Counted from the stretch's first letter, positions 46,968 to 56,200 are shown. The stretch: DNA of 64,000 nucleotides from Stappia sp. (GCA_002722295.1 PBLF01000032.1:62001-126000); one strand, 5' to 3'. A program made the numbers and translations. Notes: generated from the letters alone by a model not told the origin.

Positions 46968-47570
46968 ATGCCCTCTTCTTCCATGCTCGGCAAAGCCTTT
47001 TCCGTCTCCCTCCTTCTGACGGCGCTCCTGACGGGTGCCTGTTCTCCGACGGTTGACGCCGACGGCCCGGTTTTCGTCGACCGCACGTCCGACGTGACCC
47101 TGCTCCAGATCACGGACGCAGGTGCGGGCGGGCTGACAGCGGAGACCCGCTACTCGCAGAAGGCGATCGAGGCGGCACTGCCGGGCTTTCGCGCCGAGGG
47201 CTTTCAGTCCGCGACCGAGGACCGGACGGAATGGGCCATTGGCGCCTTCAACTCCGACGGCTTCCAGGTGCTTCAGATCTTCAAGCGCAACGACGGAAAG
47301 ATCCGCGAGGTGCACGGGGTCACCCATCACCTCAAGGGTCCGAACGGAGAGCGTATCGGCATGACCTTCGCCGAGATCGGCACGCCGCGCAGCGATTGCC
47401 GCGACGGCCGCAACCTGTGGCGCGGCATGGCGATCTGCTCCGCGCGCGGCACCGACAACGTGACACTGGTCTACGCCATCTCGCAGTATGCCGGTCCGTT
47501 CGACCGGCTGCCGCCGGCGGCCGAACTGCGCAAGGCCGCGCTTCAGCGCATCATCTGGACCGCGCCCTGA
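46968..47570 (+). CDS. DUF1131-like lipoprotein
   Basis: 200 residues from the ATG at 46968 (46983 is an alternative). The N-terminus ends in LLTALLTGAC, a lipobox-like site with C near residue 24 that fits lipid attachment. The mature part (LLQITDAGAGGLTAETRYSQ, LPGFRAEGFQ, IGMTFAEIGTPRSDCRDG, GMAICSARG) resembles DUF1131 proteins such as E. coli YfeY, including two cysteines. It probably sits in the outer or inner membrane. Function unknown. Confidence 0.75.
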   Translation: MPSSSMLGKAFSVSLLLTALLTGACSPTVDADGPVFVDRTSDVTLLQITDAGAGGLTAETRYSQKAIEAALPGFRAEGFQSATEDRTEWAIGAFNSDGFQVLQIFKRNDGKIREVHGVTHHLKGPNGERIGMTFAEIGTPRSDCRDGRNLWRGMAICSARGTDNVTLVYAISQYAGPFDRLPPAAELRKAALQRIIWTAP

Positions 47571-47642
47571 GCGAACCCCGTTTCAAAACGGAACATTCAG
47601 GCTGGCATGACGGTTGCGCGTCCTTTCCCAAAGGACACGCGC

Positions 47643-49040
47643 ATGACCCGAACCGGATCGAAGACCAGAAAAGCTCCCGCGCCCGCGCGATTTGATCGAC
47701 GCGCGTTTCTTGGTGGCGTCTCCGCGTCCCTGCTTTGCGCGCGTCCCGCGCTGGCACAACGCGTCGCCGACCTGCGCGGCTCCATCGATGCCGACCAGCT
47801 TGGCGTTCGCCCCGGCGCCCCCGACGACCAGAGCGCCCAGATGCAGGCGGCGATCGACGCGGCTGCGGAACGCGGGCGCGCCCTCTTCCTGCCCGGCGGA
47901 CGCTATGCCGTCTCCAACCTGCGCCTGCGGCCGGGCTCACGCCTCGTCGGCCTCGCCGGTCAGACCCGCTTCGACTACCAGGGCGGCGGGCATCTCCTCT
48001 TCGCCGAAAACGCCAGTTCCGTCGGCATGGAAGGCATCCGCTTCGACGGCGGCAACCGCGCGCTCGGCGAGTACACGCCGGGCCTGCTGCATTTCGCCGA
48101 TGTAAGCGATCTGGACATCACGGGGTGCACCGTTCAGGGCAGCAGCAAATCCGGCCTGGCGCTCGACCGCTGCCAGGGCCGCGTCACGGGCAACACACTG
48201 AGTGGCGCGCGCCAGGCCGGGCTCCGCTCCATCGAGGCGCGCGGCCTGGCAATTCTCGACAACACGGTGCTGGACTGCGGCAACGCCGGCATTCTCGTCT
48301 ACCGCTGGAACGCGGGCGAGGACGGCACGATCGTTTCCGGCAACCGGATCGAGCGGATCCGCGCAATAGACGGAGGCACCGGGCAGAACGGAAACGGCAT
48401 CAACGTGTTCCGCGCATCCGGGGTGATCGTGCGCGGCAACCGGATCACCGACTGCGCCTTCTCCGCCATCCGCTCCAACTCCGGCTCCGGACTTCTGGTG
48501 TCCGGCAACTCCTGCCTGCGCTCGGGCGAAACGGCCATCTATTCGGAATTCGCCTTCCTGGGCGCGGTGATTGCCGACAACCTCGTGGACGGTGGCGCGA
48601 TCGGGATCTCGATCGCCAATTTCCTCGATGGCGGACGTCTGGCGACGTGTTCGGGAAACATCATCCGAAACATTGCCAATGAGGGGCCCTACCCGGCCGA
48701 GGTCCAGGGCTTCGGCATAGGCATCGCCGTCGAAGCGGACACGGCCGTGACCGGCAATGTGATCGAGGGCGCGGCCCGTATAGGGCTCCACATGGGCTGG
48801 GGCCGGTATCTGCGCGATGTCAGTGCAACGGGCAATATCATCCGCGATTGCCCGACCGGCGTGGCCGTCACCGTCGTGGAAGACGCAGGCCCCGCGCTCC
48901 TCGCCAACAATATGATCTCAGGCGCCAGCGACGGAGCCATCGTCGGCTACCGCTGGAAGGATCCGGCGACCGGCGACCTGATCCGCGCGGGTGCCAACCT
49001 CCCCGCCCATCTGACGCTTTCGGGAAACCTGGCAGGCTAG
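47643..49040 (+). CDS. Tat-exported right-handed beta-helix protein (TIGR03808-like)
   Basis: 465 residues from the ATG at 47643. A twin-arginine signal is present (FDRRAFLGGVSASLL, cleaved near ALAQ). The mature part is a parallel beta-helix with many GN-x-I-x2-C units (ITGCTVQGSSKSG, VSGNRIERIRA, VRGNRITDCAFSAI, VSGNSCLRSGETAI). It matches the alphaproteobacterial family of Tat-translocated repeat proteins of unknown function. The fold suggests carbohydrate contact, but no lyase catalytic residues are evident. It would act folded in the periplasm. Confidence 0.88.
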   Translation: MTRTGSKTRKAPAPARFDRRAFLGGVSASLLCARPALAQRVADLRGSIDADQLGVRPGAPDDQSAQMQAAIDAAAERGRALFLPGGRYAVSNLRLRPGSRLVGLAGQTRFDYQGGGHLLFAENASSVGMEGIRFDGGNRALGEYTPGLLHFADVSDLDITGCTVQGSSKSGLALDRCQGRVTGNTLSGARQAGLRSIEARGLAILDNTVLDCGNAGILVYRWNAGEDGTIVSGNRIERIRAIDGGTGQNGNGINVFRASGVIVRGNRITDCAFSAIRSNSGSGLLVSGNSCLRSGETAIYSEFAFLGAVIADNLVDGGAIGISIANFLDGGRLATCSGNIIRNIANEGPYPAEVQGFGIGIAVEADTAVTGNVIEGAARIGLHMGWGRYLRDVSATGNIIRDCPTGVAVTVVEDAGPALLANNMISGASDGAIVGYRWKDPATGDLIRAGANLPAHLTLSGNLAG

Positions 49041-49059
49041 TGCGTTGCCGCGCCGGTGG

Positions 49060-50088
49060 TCAGCCGGCAGCGCCACGCAGGCTGCGAAAGGCATCCGCGA
49101 CCGGCCGCACGGCACCGACATGGCGACCGTTCCAATTGACCAACTCGTTGGAAAGCCAGGGCTCGAGTGCCTCGCGTTCAGTGTCGTTCAGCGAAATCAG
49201 GGCCTCGATCACCGCCGCCATCATCGCTTCCGCGGCCCGCGTCGCCCCATCCTCGCACTTGAGCGCCACGCCCACGCCCTTTTCCGGAATGGAGGCGATG
49301 AACACGCCCTCCGCTCCGGTCTTGACGAAAACGCGCCCGTCGAGCGCACTCATGACATCGGTGCAGAAACGCCCGGTGCCCGCCACCATGAGCGGGTTTT
49401 GGACGCAGGCGTCGTAGAGACGCGCCGTCGCATCGGCGCGCAAGGGCTCCAGCCCCTCGCCGGTTCCAAAGCAGGCGAAGCCGCGCGCGACCCTGTCGAG
49501 CGGCATGGCGTAGGTGGGAATGGAACAGCCGTCCGTGCCACGGGCCATGTCATCGAGCGAGATGCCGAGCATGGACTCCATCGCGGCCTTCACCTCGCGC
49601 TGCACCGGATGGTCTGGCTCGACATAGCCACTGGTCGGCACGCCAAGGGTCCGCGCAAGGCCCAGGAAACCCGCGTGCTTGCCCGAGCAATTGTTGTGAA
49701 GCGCGCAGGGACAGGCATCGGCGCGATGGAGTTCCGCGACATCCTGCATACGCTTGGGCCAGTGACTGCCGCACTCGAGCGCCTCTTCGTCCAGCCCCGC
49801 CTTCATCAGCATGATGCGGGCCGAATTGACGTGAACGCTCTCGCCATTGTGAGAGGAACAGGCCAGCGCGAGTTCCGCTGGCTCGAGATCGAGCGCATCC
49901 GCAGCCCCCGACTCAACCAATGGCAGGGCCTGTAGCGCCTTCACCGCCGAGCGGGGAAACACCGGGCGCGACACATCTCCGAGCGCCGCGATCTTCGCGC
50001 CGGCGGAATCGAACACCGCGACGGTGCCCCGATGACGGCTCTCGACGGCATCGCCGCGAAAGACCTCGACCAGAACCGGGTTTTCCAT
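49060..50088 (-). CDS. L-asparaginase, Rhizobium etli type (Asparaginase_II family)
   Basis: 342 residues. SSHNGE and NNCSGKHAGFLGLA are the signature motifs (Ser, Lys and Cys of the active site) of the rhizobial thermolabile asparaginase, unrelated to the classical enzyme. RPVFPRSAVKALQALPLVESGAAD and GTDGCSIPTYAMPL are also typical. No signal peptide, so cytoplasmic. Its ribosome site GGTGGGG lies inside the end of the aminotransferase gene, so the two are co-translated. Confidence 0.93.
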   Translation of the reverse strand: MENPVLVEVFRGDAVESRHRGTVAVFDSAGAKIAALGDVSRPVFPRSAVKALQALPLVESGAADALDLEPAELALACSSHNGESVHVNSARIMLMKAGLDEEALECGSHWPKRMQDVAELHRADACPCALHNNCSGKHAGFLGLARTLGVPTSGYVEPDHPVQREVKAAMESMLGISLDDMARGTDGCSIPTYAMPLDRVARGFACFGTGEGLEPLRADATARLYDACVQNPLMVAGTGRFCTDVMSALDGRVFVKTGAEGVFIASIPEKGVGVALKCEDGATRAAEAMMAAVIEALISLNDTEREALEPWLSNELVNWNGRHVGAVRPVADAFRSLRGAAG

Positions 50089-50090
50089 GA

Positions 50091-51305
50091 TCAGTCCCCA
50101 CCGACGGAGGCAACGCCAAGCGGCGCCGATGCGCCCGCGCCAGTCTGCTTGCGGACCCAGCCATCCAGCCGCTCGAGCGCACCGTCGATGACCTCGTCCT
50201 TCTTGCAGAAGCAGAAACGGACGAAGTTCGTCGGCGCGTCTGCCACATAGAAAGCGGACACGGGAACGGCGGCGACGCCGGCCTCTTCCACCATGCGCTT
50301 GCAGATCTCGACGTCTCCGCCCTCGAGGCCCAGCGTCGTCACGTCGCAGGTGGCGAAATAGGTTCCCTCGCAAGGCAGGACACCGAAGCCGAGATCACGC
50401 AAACCGCCAAGCATGCGATCCCGCTTCGCCTGCATGGACCGGCTCAGGTCCTCGAAATAGTCATCCTGCTTGCCAAGCCCGTAGGCAACGGCACGCTGCA
50501 GGTTCGGCGGCGTGGTGAAGGTCACGAACTGGTGTGCCTTGGCGATGGGCTCGAGCAGGTTCGGCGCGGCGGTCACATAGCCGACCTTCCAGCCGGTGAG
50601 CGAAAAGGTCTTGCCGGCGGAACCGATGCGCACGGCGCGCTCGCGCATTCCCTCGAAGGCCATCAGCGGACGATGCTGCCGCCCATCGAACAGAAGGTGC
50701 TCGTAGACCTCGTCGCAGATCGCATAGACGCCGTGCTCGTTGCAAAGACGCGCGATCGCGGCAAGCTCCTCCTCGGAGAAGACCTTGCCGGCCGGGTTCA
50801 TGGGGTTGTTGAGCAGGATCGCCTTGGTGTTCTCGGTGAACGCGCCGGCAAGCGCATCGAGGTCGAGCCGCCACTGGGGCGGCGTGACACGCAGACGCAC
50901 CGGGATGCCGCCCGCCCGCTTCACCAGCGGCAGGTAGCAATCGTAGAGCGGCTCGATGAGAATCACCTCGTCGCCCGGTTCGAGCAGGGCGAGCAGCACG
51001 TCCGCAATCGCCTCGGTCGCGCCGGAGGTGACCATGACCTCACTCTGCCAGTCGACATCGAGCCCGTAGAAGCGCCGGTTGCTCTCGGCCACGGCCTGGC
51101 GCAATTCGGGCAGGCCGAGCATGGGCGGATACTGGTTCGGCCCGCTCATCAGGGCCTCTGCAGCCACACGCCGCACGTCCTCGGGACCGTCCACGTCGGG
51201 AAACCCTTGCCCGAGGTTGATCGCCCCGTGGGCGATCGCAAGACGGGACATGGTCTCGAAGATCGTTGTCTGGAGACCGGTGAATACGGGATTGGTCGGC
51301 TTCAT
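50091..51305 (-). CDS. Class I/II aminotransferase (methionine/kynurenine aminotransferase-like)
   Basis: 404 residues from the ATG at 51305. INLGQGFPDVDGPEDV, NQYPPMLGLPELRQAV, LNNPMNPAGKVFSEEEL, CDEVYEHLLFD and the PLP lysine in GSAGKTFSLTGWKVGY are typical fold I motifs close to YbdL/KAT. It probably transaminates methionine or aromatic amino acids. Its stop is three bases before the asparaginase ATG; the pair may handle amide and amino nitrogen together. Confidence 0.93.
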   Translation of the reverse strand: MKPTNPVFTGLQTTIFETMSRLAIAHGAINLGQGFPDVDGPEDVRRVAAEALMSGPNQYPPMLGLPELRQAVAESNRRFYGLDVDWQSEVMVTSGATEAIADVLLALLEPGDEVILIEPLYDCYLPLVKRAGGIPVRLRVTPPQWRLDLDALAGAFTENTKAILLNNPMNPAGKVFSEEELAAIARLCNEHGVYAICDEVYEHLLFDGRQHRPLMAFEGMRERAVRIGSAGKTFSLTGWKVGYVTAAPNLLEPIAKAHQFVTFTTPPNLQRAVAYGLGKQDDYFEDLSRSMQAKRDRMLGGLRDLGFGVLPCEGTYFATCDVTTLGLEGGDVEICKRMVEEAGVAAVPVSAFYVADAPTNFVRFCFCKKDEVIDGALERLDGWVRKQTGAGASAPLGVASVGGD

Positions 51306-51619
51306 GCTGGCTCGGATCCTCGCCTGTCGGGCCCATTCGGGACTGGCACTGCCGCGCTTTGTAGACACGTGCGCGGGCGCTTGTCGAGGATGGGGAAATG
51401 CTTCGGGCTACGACATCCGTACAAAGCCCGAGGACGGTTCAGGGGAAAACCCGGACACGTGACAGGTGTCACACAACGACACCGCGCGCCGGAATACCGT
51501 GCAACAACGGTCGCGGGCAGACATTTCCAGAGCCACTCCCCCAGGCTCGCCGGCGGCCCAGGGTCGGCTCCCGATCATGCGCGGCTTCGACCCCTCGAAG
51601 CCGCGTCAGCACCGACCTC

Positions 51620-51652
51620 CCGGCTCCGGAGCCAACATGGCTTCGGAGCCGG
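51620..51652 (-). terminator. Strong hairpin after homospermidine synthase
   Basis: A 14-bp stem (CCGGCTCCGGAGCC with GGCTTCGGAGCCGG, one G-U pair) and an AACAT loop, 24 bases beyond the hss stop on the minus strand. No T run follows. It is the only clear element in the gene-free region 51306-51675. Confidence 0.55.
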
Positions 51653-51675
51653 CCGGTCAGACGGGAAAAGCAGTC

Positions 51676-53217
51676 TCAGCGCACCAGGATGTTGCGGAAC
51701 TGCCAGGGATCGCTCTCGTCGAGGTCCTCGGGGAAGAGGCCCGGACGGCCCTCGAGCGGCGTCCAGTCGGTGTAGTACCCCTTGACCGGCCCCAGATAGG
51801 GACGCTGCACCTCAAGGCAGCGGCGGTAGTCCATCTCGTCCGCCTCCACGATGCCCTCGGTCGGGTTTTCCAGCGCCCAGACCATGCCGGCGAGAACCGC
51901 AGAGGTGACCTGAAGGCCGGTCGCGTTCTGATAGGGAGCGATCTCCCGCGTCTCCTCGATGGAAAGCTGGGAGCCGTACCAGTAGGCATTCTTCTCGTGG
52001 CCATAGAGGAGCACGCCGAGTTCATCGATGCCGTCGATGATCTCGTCCTCGGTCAGCACGTGCAGCACTTCCTGCGTCTTGCCCGCCGCTCCGAACAGTT
52101 CATGCAGCGAGAGCACCGCGTCATTGGCCGGATGATAGGCGTAGTGGCAGGGCGGGCGATACTTGACCTTACCGTCCTCCTTCACCGTGAAATAGTCGGC
52201 GATGGAAATCGACTCGTTGTGGGTCACCAGGAAGCCGTACTGGGCGCCCGGCGTCGGGCACCAGGTCCGCACACGGGTGTTGGCTCCCGGCTGCTCCAGA
52301 TAGATTGCCGCCTTGCAGCCCTTCTTTTGCTTGCGGGCGTTCTTCGGCATCCACTTTTCGTGCGTGCCCCAGCCGAGTTCAGACGGCTGGAAGCCCTCCG
52401 AGAGGAACCCCTCGACCGACCAGGTGTTCCAGAAGGCCCCCATCGGCTTGGGCTTCCTGGCCCGCTGGGTGTCGCGCTCGGCGATATGCACGCCCTTCAC
52501 GCCCACCTTCTTCATCAGCTTGGCCCAGCCCTTGCGGGTGGTCGGCTCCTCGAACCTGGTGCCGGTATCGCGGGCGATATCGACAAGCGCCTGCTTCACG
52601 AACCAGGAGACCATGCCCGGGTTGGCCCCGCAGCACGACACGGCAGTGGTGCCGCCCGGGTTCTTCTTCTTCTCCCGGCGCACGGTCTCGCGCAGGGCGT
52701 AGTTGGTGCGCGACGCGTTGTCGGCACTCTCGTCGAAGTAGAACCCGAGCCACGGCTCGACGACGGTGTCGATGTAGAGAACGCCAAGTTCACGGCACAG
52801 CTTCATCAGATCGAGCGAGGACGTGTCGACGGACAGGTTGACACAGAAGCCCTGCCCCTCGCCCTCGGTCAGAAGCGGCGTCAGAACCTCACGATAGTTG
52901 TCCGGGGTGAGCGCCACCTGCTCAAAGCGGTAGCCACGCTCGTCGACCATGCCGCGATCGGCGTCGACCGGGTCGATGACCGTGAGCCGCTTGGCGTCGA
53001 AATTGAAGTGACGCTCGATGAGCGGCAGCGTGCCGCGGCCGATGGAGCCGAAACCGATCATGACGATCGGGCCCGAAATCGTCCCGTGAACCGGATGGCT
53101 TCCCGCCGCCGCGACCGGCGCAGCGGAACTGGCCGGAGCGCTCGCCCTGGCGGCCTTGCCGGCCGGCGCGCGCCGGGTGGTTTTCTTCGTCGCGGCCCTG
53201 GTCGTCTGTTCGCTCAT
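51676..53217 (-). CDS. hss: Homospermidine synthase
   Basis: 513 residues from the ATG at 53217, which has GAGAGG nine bases upstream; the ATG at 53226 directly abuts that site. Homospermidine synthase joins two putrescines (or putrescine and spermidine) into sym-homospermidine using NAD. The NAD-binding motif IVMIGFGSIGRGTLP, then CGANPGMVSWFVKQAL, ERDTQR, GWGTHEKWMP, and VTHNESISI match the rhizobial/viral HSS family. The N-terminal 45 residues are a Lys/Ala/Thr-rich extension. It lies downstream of ornithine decarboxylase, completing the pathway from ornithine. Confidence 0.96.
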   Translation of the reverse strand: MSEQTTRAATKKTTRRAPAGKAARASAPASSAAPVAAAGSHPVHGTISGPIVMIGFGSIGRGTLPLIERHFNFDAKRLTVIDPVDADRGMVDERGYRFEQVALTPDNYREVLTPLLTEGEGQGFCVNLSVDTSSLDLMKLCRELGVLYIDTVVEPWLGFYFDESADNASRTNYALRETVRREKKKNPGGTTAVSCCGANPGMVSWFVKQALVDIARDTGTRFEEPTTRKGWAKLMKKVGVKGVHIAERDTQRARKPKPMGAFWNTWSVEGFLSEGFQPSELGWGTHEKWMPKNARKQKKGCKAAIYLEQPGANTRVRTWCPTPGAQYGFLVTHNESISIADYFTVKEDGKVKYRPPCHYAYHPANDAVLSLHELFGAAGKTQEVLHVLTEDEIIDGIDELGVLLYGHEKNAYWYGSQLSIEETREIAPYQNATGLQVTSAVLAGMVWALENPTEGIVEADEMDYRRCLEVQRPYLGPVKGYYTDWTPLEGRPGLFPEDLDESDPWQFRNILVR

Positions 53218-53287
53218 TTCGGGCATCCTCTCGTCATGTCATGCGGACCGCCCCGCGCGGCTGGCGGGCAGTCATGGGTAGCGTAAC

Positions 53288-53317
53288 GCCGACCGGTCGC
53301 GGATGCGACCGGTCGGC
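53288..53317 (-). repeat. Perfect 13-bp hairpin between odc and hss
   Basis: GCCGACCGGTCGC-GGAT-GCGACCGGTCGGC, perfect stem with a four-base loop, in the 118-base gap between the two polyamine genes. No T run follows on either strand. It could be a partial terminator or an mRNA-stability element that sets the ratio of decarboxylase to synthase. Confidence 0.65.
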
Positions 53318-53344
53318 GCCGATTGTGTCAGCGGGGAAACGCGT

Positions 53345-54478
53345 TCAGATGACGTAGGACCGCAGCGGCTTGAAGCCGTTGAACGCGATGGAGGAATAGG
53401 TGGTCGTATAGGCGCCGCACGCCTCGATCAGCACCTTGTCGCCGATGGACAGGCTCACCGGAAGCTCATACGGCTCCTTCTCGTAGAGCACGTCCACACT
53501 GTCGCAGGTCGGGCCGGCGAGCACGCAAGGGGTCTTGCGGTCGTGGTCCTTGTCCGTGCGGATCGGATACCGGATCGCCTCGTCCATGGTCTCGGCCAGG
53601 CCGTTGAACTTGCCGATGTCCAGGTAGACCCAGCGCATCTCGTCCTCGGCCTCGGACTTCCTGGAGATCAGAACCACCTCGGCCTCGATCATGCCGGCAT
53701 CGCCAACCATGCCACGGCCCGGCTCGATGATCGTCTGCGGAATGCGGTTGCCGAAATGGTTCGACAGGCCGCGCAGGATCGCCTCGCCGTAGCGCGGAAC
53801 GCCCGGCATGTCCTTGAGGTAGCGTGCGGGGAAGCCGCCACCCAGGTTGACCATCGACAGCGTGATGCCGCGCTCCGCCATCTCGCGGAAAATGCCGGCG
53901 GCCGAGGCAAGCGCGGTGTCCCACGCCTCGACGTTGGCCTGCTGCGATCCGACGTGAAAGGACACGCCATGCGCGATCAAGCCCGAGCGATGGGCATGCT
54001 CCAGAACGTTCGGCGCCATCTCCGGCGCGCAACCGAACTTGCGCGAAAGCGGCCAGTCGGCACCGGCGCCGTCGCACAGGATGCGGCAGAACACCTGGGA
54101 GCCGGGAGCGGCACGGGCGATCTTGTCGACCTCGGCCTCGCAATCCACGGCAAAGAGGCGAACGCCCAGCTCGAAGGCGGCGGCGACGTCGCGCTCCTTC
54201 TTGATGGTGTTGCCGAAGGAAATGCGCTCGGGACCGGCGCCAGCGGCGAGCGCCATCTCGATCTCGGCGACGGAGGCGCAGTCGAAGGAGGATCCGAGCC
54301 GCGCGAGCAGCTCAAGGATCTCCGGGGCCGGGTTGGCCTTGACCGCGTAGAACACGCGCGTGTCCGGCAGGGCACGCTCGAAGGCAGTGTAGTTGTCACG
54401 CACGATGTCGAGATCGACGACCACGCAGGGCTCGTCGTCTCGTCGCTGGCGAAGGAAGTTGCGGATACGATCCGTCAT
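53345..54478 (-). CDS. odc: Ornithine/lysine decarboxylase, fold III PLP enzyme
   Basis: 377 residues from the ATG at 54478. The PLP lysine is in FYAVKANPAPEILELL, followed by SFGNTIK, SFHVGSQQ, VNLGGGFPA, the acid-rich EPGRGMVGDAG and the catalytic cysteine in GPTCDSVDVLYE. This is the eukaryotic-type ODC clade seen in alphaproteobacteria. It makes putrescine (and perhaps cadaverine) for the downstream homospermidine synthase. The long untranslated region upstream suggests RNA-level control. Confidence 0.94.
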   Translation of the reverse strand: MTDRIRNFLRQRRDDEPCVVVDLDIVRDNYTAFERALPDTRVFYAVKANPAPEILELLARLGSSFDCASVAEIEMALAAGAGPERISFGNTIKKERDVAAAFELGVRLFAVDCEAEVDKIARAAPGSQVFCRILCDGAGADWPLSRKFGCAPEMAPNVLEHAHRSGLIAHGVSFHVGSQQANVEAWDTALASAAGIFREMAERGITLSMVNLGGGFPARYLKDMPGVPRYGEAILRGLSNHFGNRIPQTIIEPGRGMVGDAGMIEAEVVLISRKSEAEDEMRWVYLDIGKFNGLAETMDEAIRYPIRTDKDHDRKTPCVLAGPTCDSVDVLYEKEPYELPVSLSIGDKVLIEACGAYTTTYSSIAFNGFKPLRSYVI

Positions 54479-54830
54479 GGCAGTCACCCGTTCCGAACGG
54501 CGGTCACAGGGTCGCGGATGCGGCAACGCTCCCAGTCCGCTTTGGAGACGGAACGAGCATGGCTTCATCTGCGAGCGGTCGGGCCGGGACGGCGCCTGAA
54601 TGGCGCGGGACCTGCCGTTCCGCGATTTGGTAATGCCTTGGATTGGATCGGACGTACCGAACCGCACAGCCGGCAAGGATGTAACAAGTGCCTCTTCAGT
54701 GACCCCGGGACTTGGAAACCCGGCAGAGACCAAAAAAGCCCTCTTACGTCGTTGCTTTAAGCCATCCGTTTTGCCGCTCTTTCCGGAGTGATCCGGGCCC
54801 TAGCGAGCGACTGCCACCTTGCGGTTGGAT
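54479..54830 (-). ncRNA. Probable speF-type leader RNA upstream of ornithine decarboxylase
   Basis: The odc gene is preceded by about 600 bases without a gene, unusually long for this window. A conserved cis-regulatory RNA (the speF motif) is known upstream of alphaproteobacterial ornithine decarboxylases, and this region has the right position and strand. I cannot fold or score it here, so the call rests on context. The rest of the gap (54830-55051) shows only GC-rich sequence. Confidence 0.45.
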
Positions 54831-55051
54831 GACCACGGGCACGTGCGAATTTGGGCAAGGGGAGATATGCGGCAACAGGCCGTCACAATCAAGGGAAAAT
54901 CCGCATGAACGCCGATTTTTTCCCGCAAGCCGGATCCCATTGGCGGACGTAGGGGCCGCAAGGCGTTCCGGAACGCAAACGCCCCCTCGGAACACGGCAA
55001 AAACCGTGTCGTCGAGAAGGCATTCGCGGGACCGGACCAGGCCGGTCGGAA

Positions 55052-55070
55052 CCCGGGCAGAAAGCCCGGG
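55052..55070 (-). terminator. Terminator of the EF-hand gene
   Basis: CCCGGGC-AGAAA-GCCCGGG, a 7-bp stem 19 bases beyond the EF-hand stop on the minus strand, followed there by TTCC. Confidence 0.6.
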
Positions 55071-55088
55071 CTGTTCCTCGTGTACGGA

Positions 55089-55991
55089 TCAGTCCTTGTC
55101 GCGACCGCCGCGCTCGCCACGATTACCGGACTTGCCGTGCCATCCGTGGCCCCACTTGCCCTTGCCACGGCCCTTGCGGTCCTCGAAGGACAGGGCGCCG
55201 TCACCGTTGCGGTCCATGCGGGTCACCAGATTGGCGGTCGGACGCGCGACCTCCTCCGCGGTGATCCCCAGATCGCCGTCCCGGTCGAGACGCTGGAACA
55301 TGCGCACCATGTGGCGGTCCATGCGGGCGGTCCAGATCGTCGAGAACTCCTCGAGCGTCAGCGCCTTGTCGCCATCCGCATCCGCCTTGGCGAACCGGTC
55401 GGCACGCGCGGCACGGATCTCGTCGGCACTCAGACGTCCGTTGCCGTCCGCATCGAAGTCTTCCATGCCGGGCCGCATCCCGCCACGGCGGGGACCGCGA
55501 TCATCGTCGTCATCCCGGTCGCGGCGTTCCATGCGCGACAGCATGCGTTCGGCGCGGCGGTTGTACTCATCCTCGGTGACCTTGCCGTCGCCGTCACGAT
55601 CGAGGCGCTGGAAGGCGCGAACCTTCGGCGTCACGACAGTCGCGGCATAGGCGACCTTGAACTCCTCGAGGGTGACGCGGCCGTCGCCATCGGTGTCGGC
55701 GGCGACGAACAGTTCGTCGCGGCGGGTATCGATCTCGTCCTGGGTGAGCTTGCCGTCACCGTTGGTGTCGAAGATCTCCATGAAGACCATCGCCATGCGC
55801 CCGCCGTGATGCCCGTGGCGGCCATGATGACGCTTGCCGGACCACTTTCCCTTGCCCTGCATCTGCTCGTGGCGCCAGCCGTGACCGTCTCCGCGACCCT
55901 TGCCGTCACGATCGGCGAAAGCCGGACCGGCCAGCGTGCCAAGCAGCGTTGCGGACATGGCCACGAGCGCGATTTTCCGGAAACCCTTCAT
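55089..55991 (-). CDS. Secreted protein with seven EF-hand-like calcium loops
   Basis: 300 residues from the ATG at 55991, with GAGGAG upstream. A signal peptide is cut after AFA near 26. The start of the mature part is His/Gly/Lys-rich (GKRHHGRHGHHGG). Seven EF-hand loops follow: DTNGDGKLTQDE, DTDGDGRVTLEE, DRDGDGKVTEDE, DADGNGRLSADE, DADGDKALTLEE, DRDGDLGITAEE and DRNGDGALSFED. Several have full DxDxDG ligands; the fifth and sixth are degenerate. A DRDDDDDRG acid run lies between loops three and four. The His-rich segment may bind transition metals. It is divergent from a two-component system (209 bases apart) and is a likely target or partner of it. Confidence 0.93.
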   Translation of the reverse strand: MKGFRKIALVAMSATLLGTLAGPAFADRDGKGRGDGHGWRHEQMQGKGKWSGKRHHGRHGHHGGRMAMVFMEIFDTNGDGKLTQDEIDTRRDELFVAADTDGDGRVTLEEFKVAYAATVVTPKVRAFQRLDRDGDGKVTEDEYNRRAERMLSRMERRDRDDDDDRGPRRGGMRPGMEDFDADGNGRLSADEIRAARADRFAKADADGDKALTLEEFSTIWTARMDRHMVRMFQRLDRDGDLGITAEEVARPTANLVTRMDRNGDGALSFEDRKGRGKGKWGHGWHGKSGNRGERGGRDKD

Positions 55992-56043
55992 TGCGATACT
56001 CCTCATCGGCTGTTGAAGCGATGACCAAGAGATACGGACGGCT

Positions 56044-56084
56044 TGTCGCAAAACTATGCCTGCGAACCACCTGTTGTGTCGCAA
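56044..56084 (+). promoter_or_regulatory. Direct repeat in the EF-hand / two-component divergent region
   Basis: TGTCGCAA occurs at 56044-56051 and 56077-56084, 33 bases apart (about three helical turns), with a related TGTCGCCG at 56087. Same-face direct repeats are the usual pattern for OmpR-family regulators, so this is a candidate binding site of the adjacent response regulator. Confidence 0.4.
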
Positions 56085-56200
56085 GCTGTCGCCGGATCGG
56101 GGCCTGATACATATGGATACAAACCCGATTTCGCGCGCACGCCTGGCGGGGATACACAGAAGACGGTCAGCGCCGAACCGGAGAAGGACCGAGCCGAGAC

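Noticed and set aside
46777..47019. Possible 80-residue ORF upstream of the lipoprotein gene
   Set aside because: Pro/Ala/Arg-rich, overlaps the lipoprotein start in another frame, no ribosome site; treated as non-coding.
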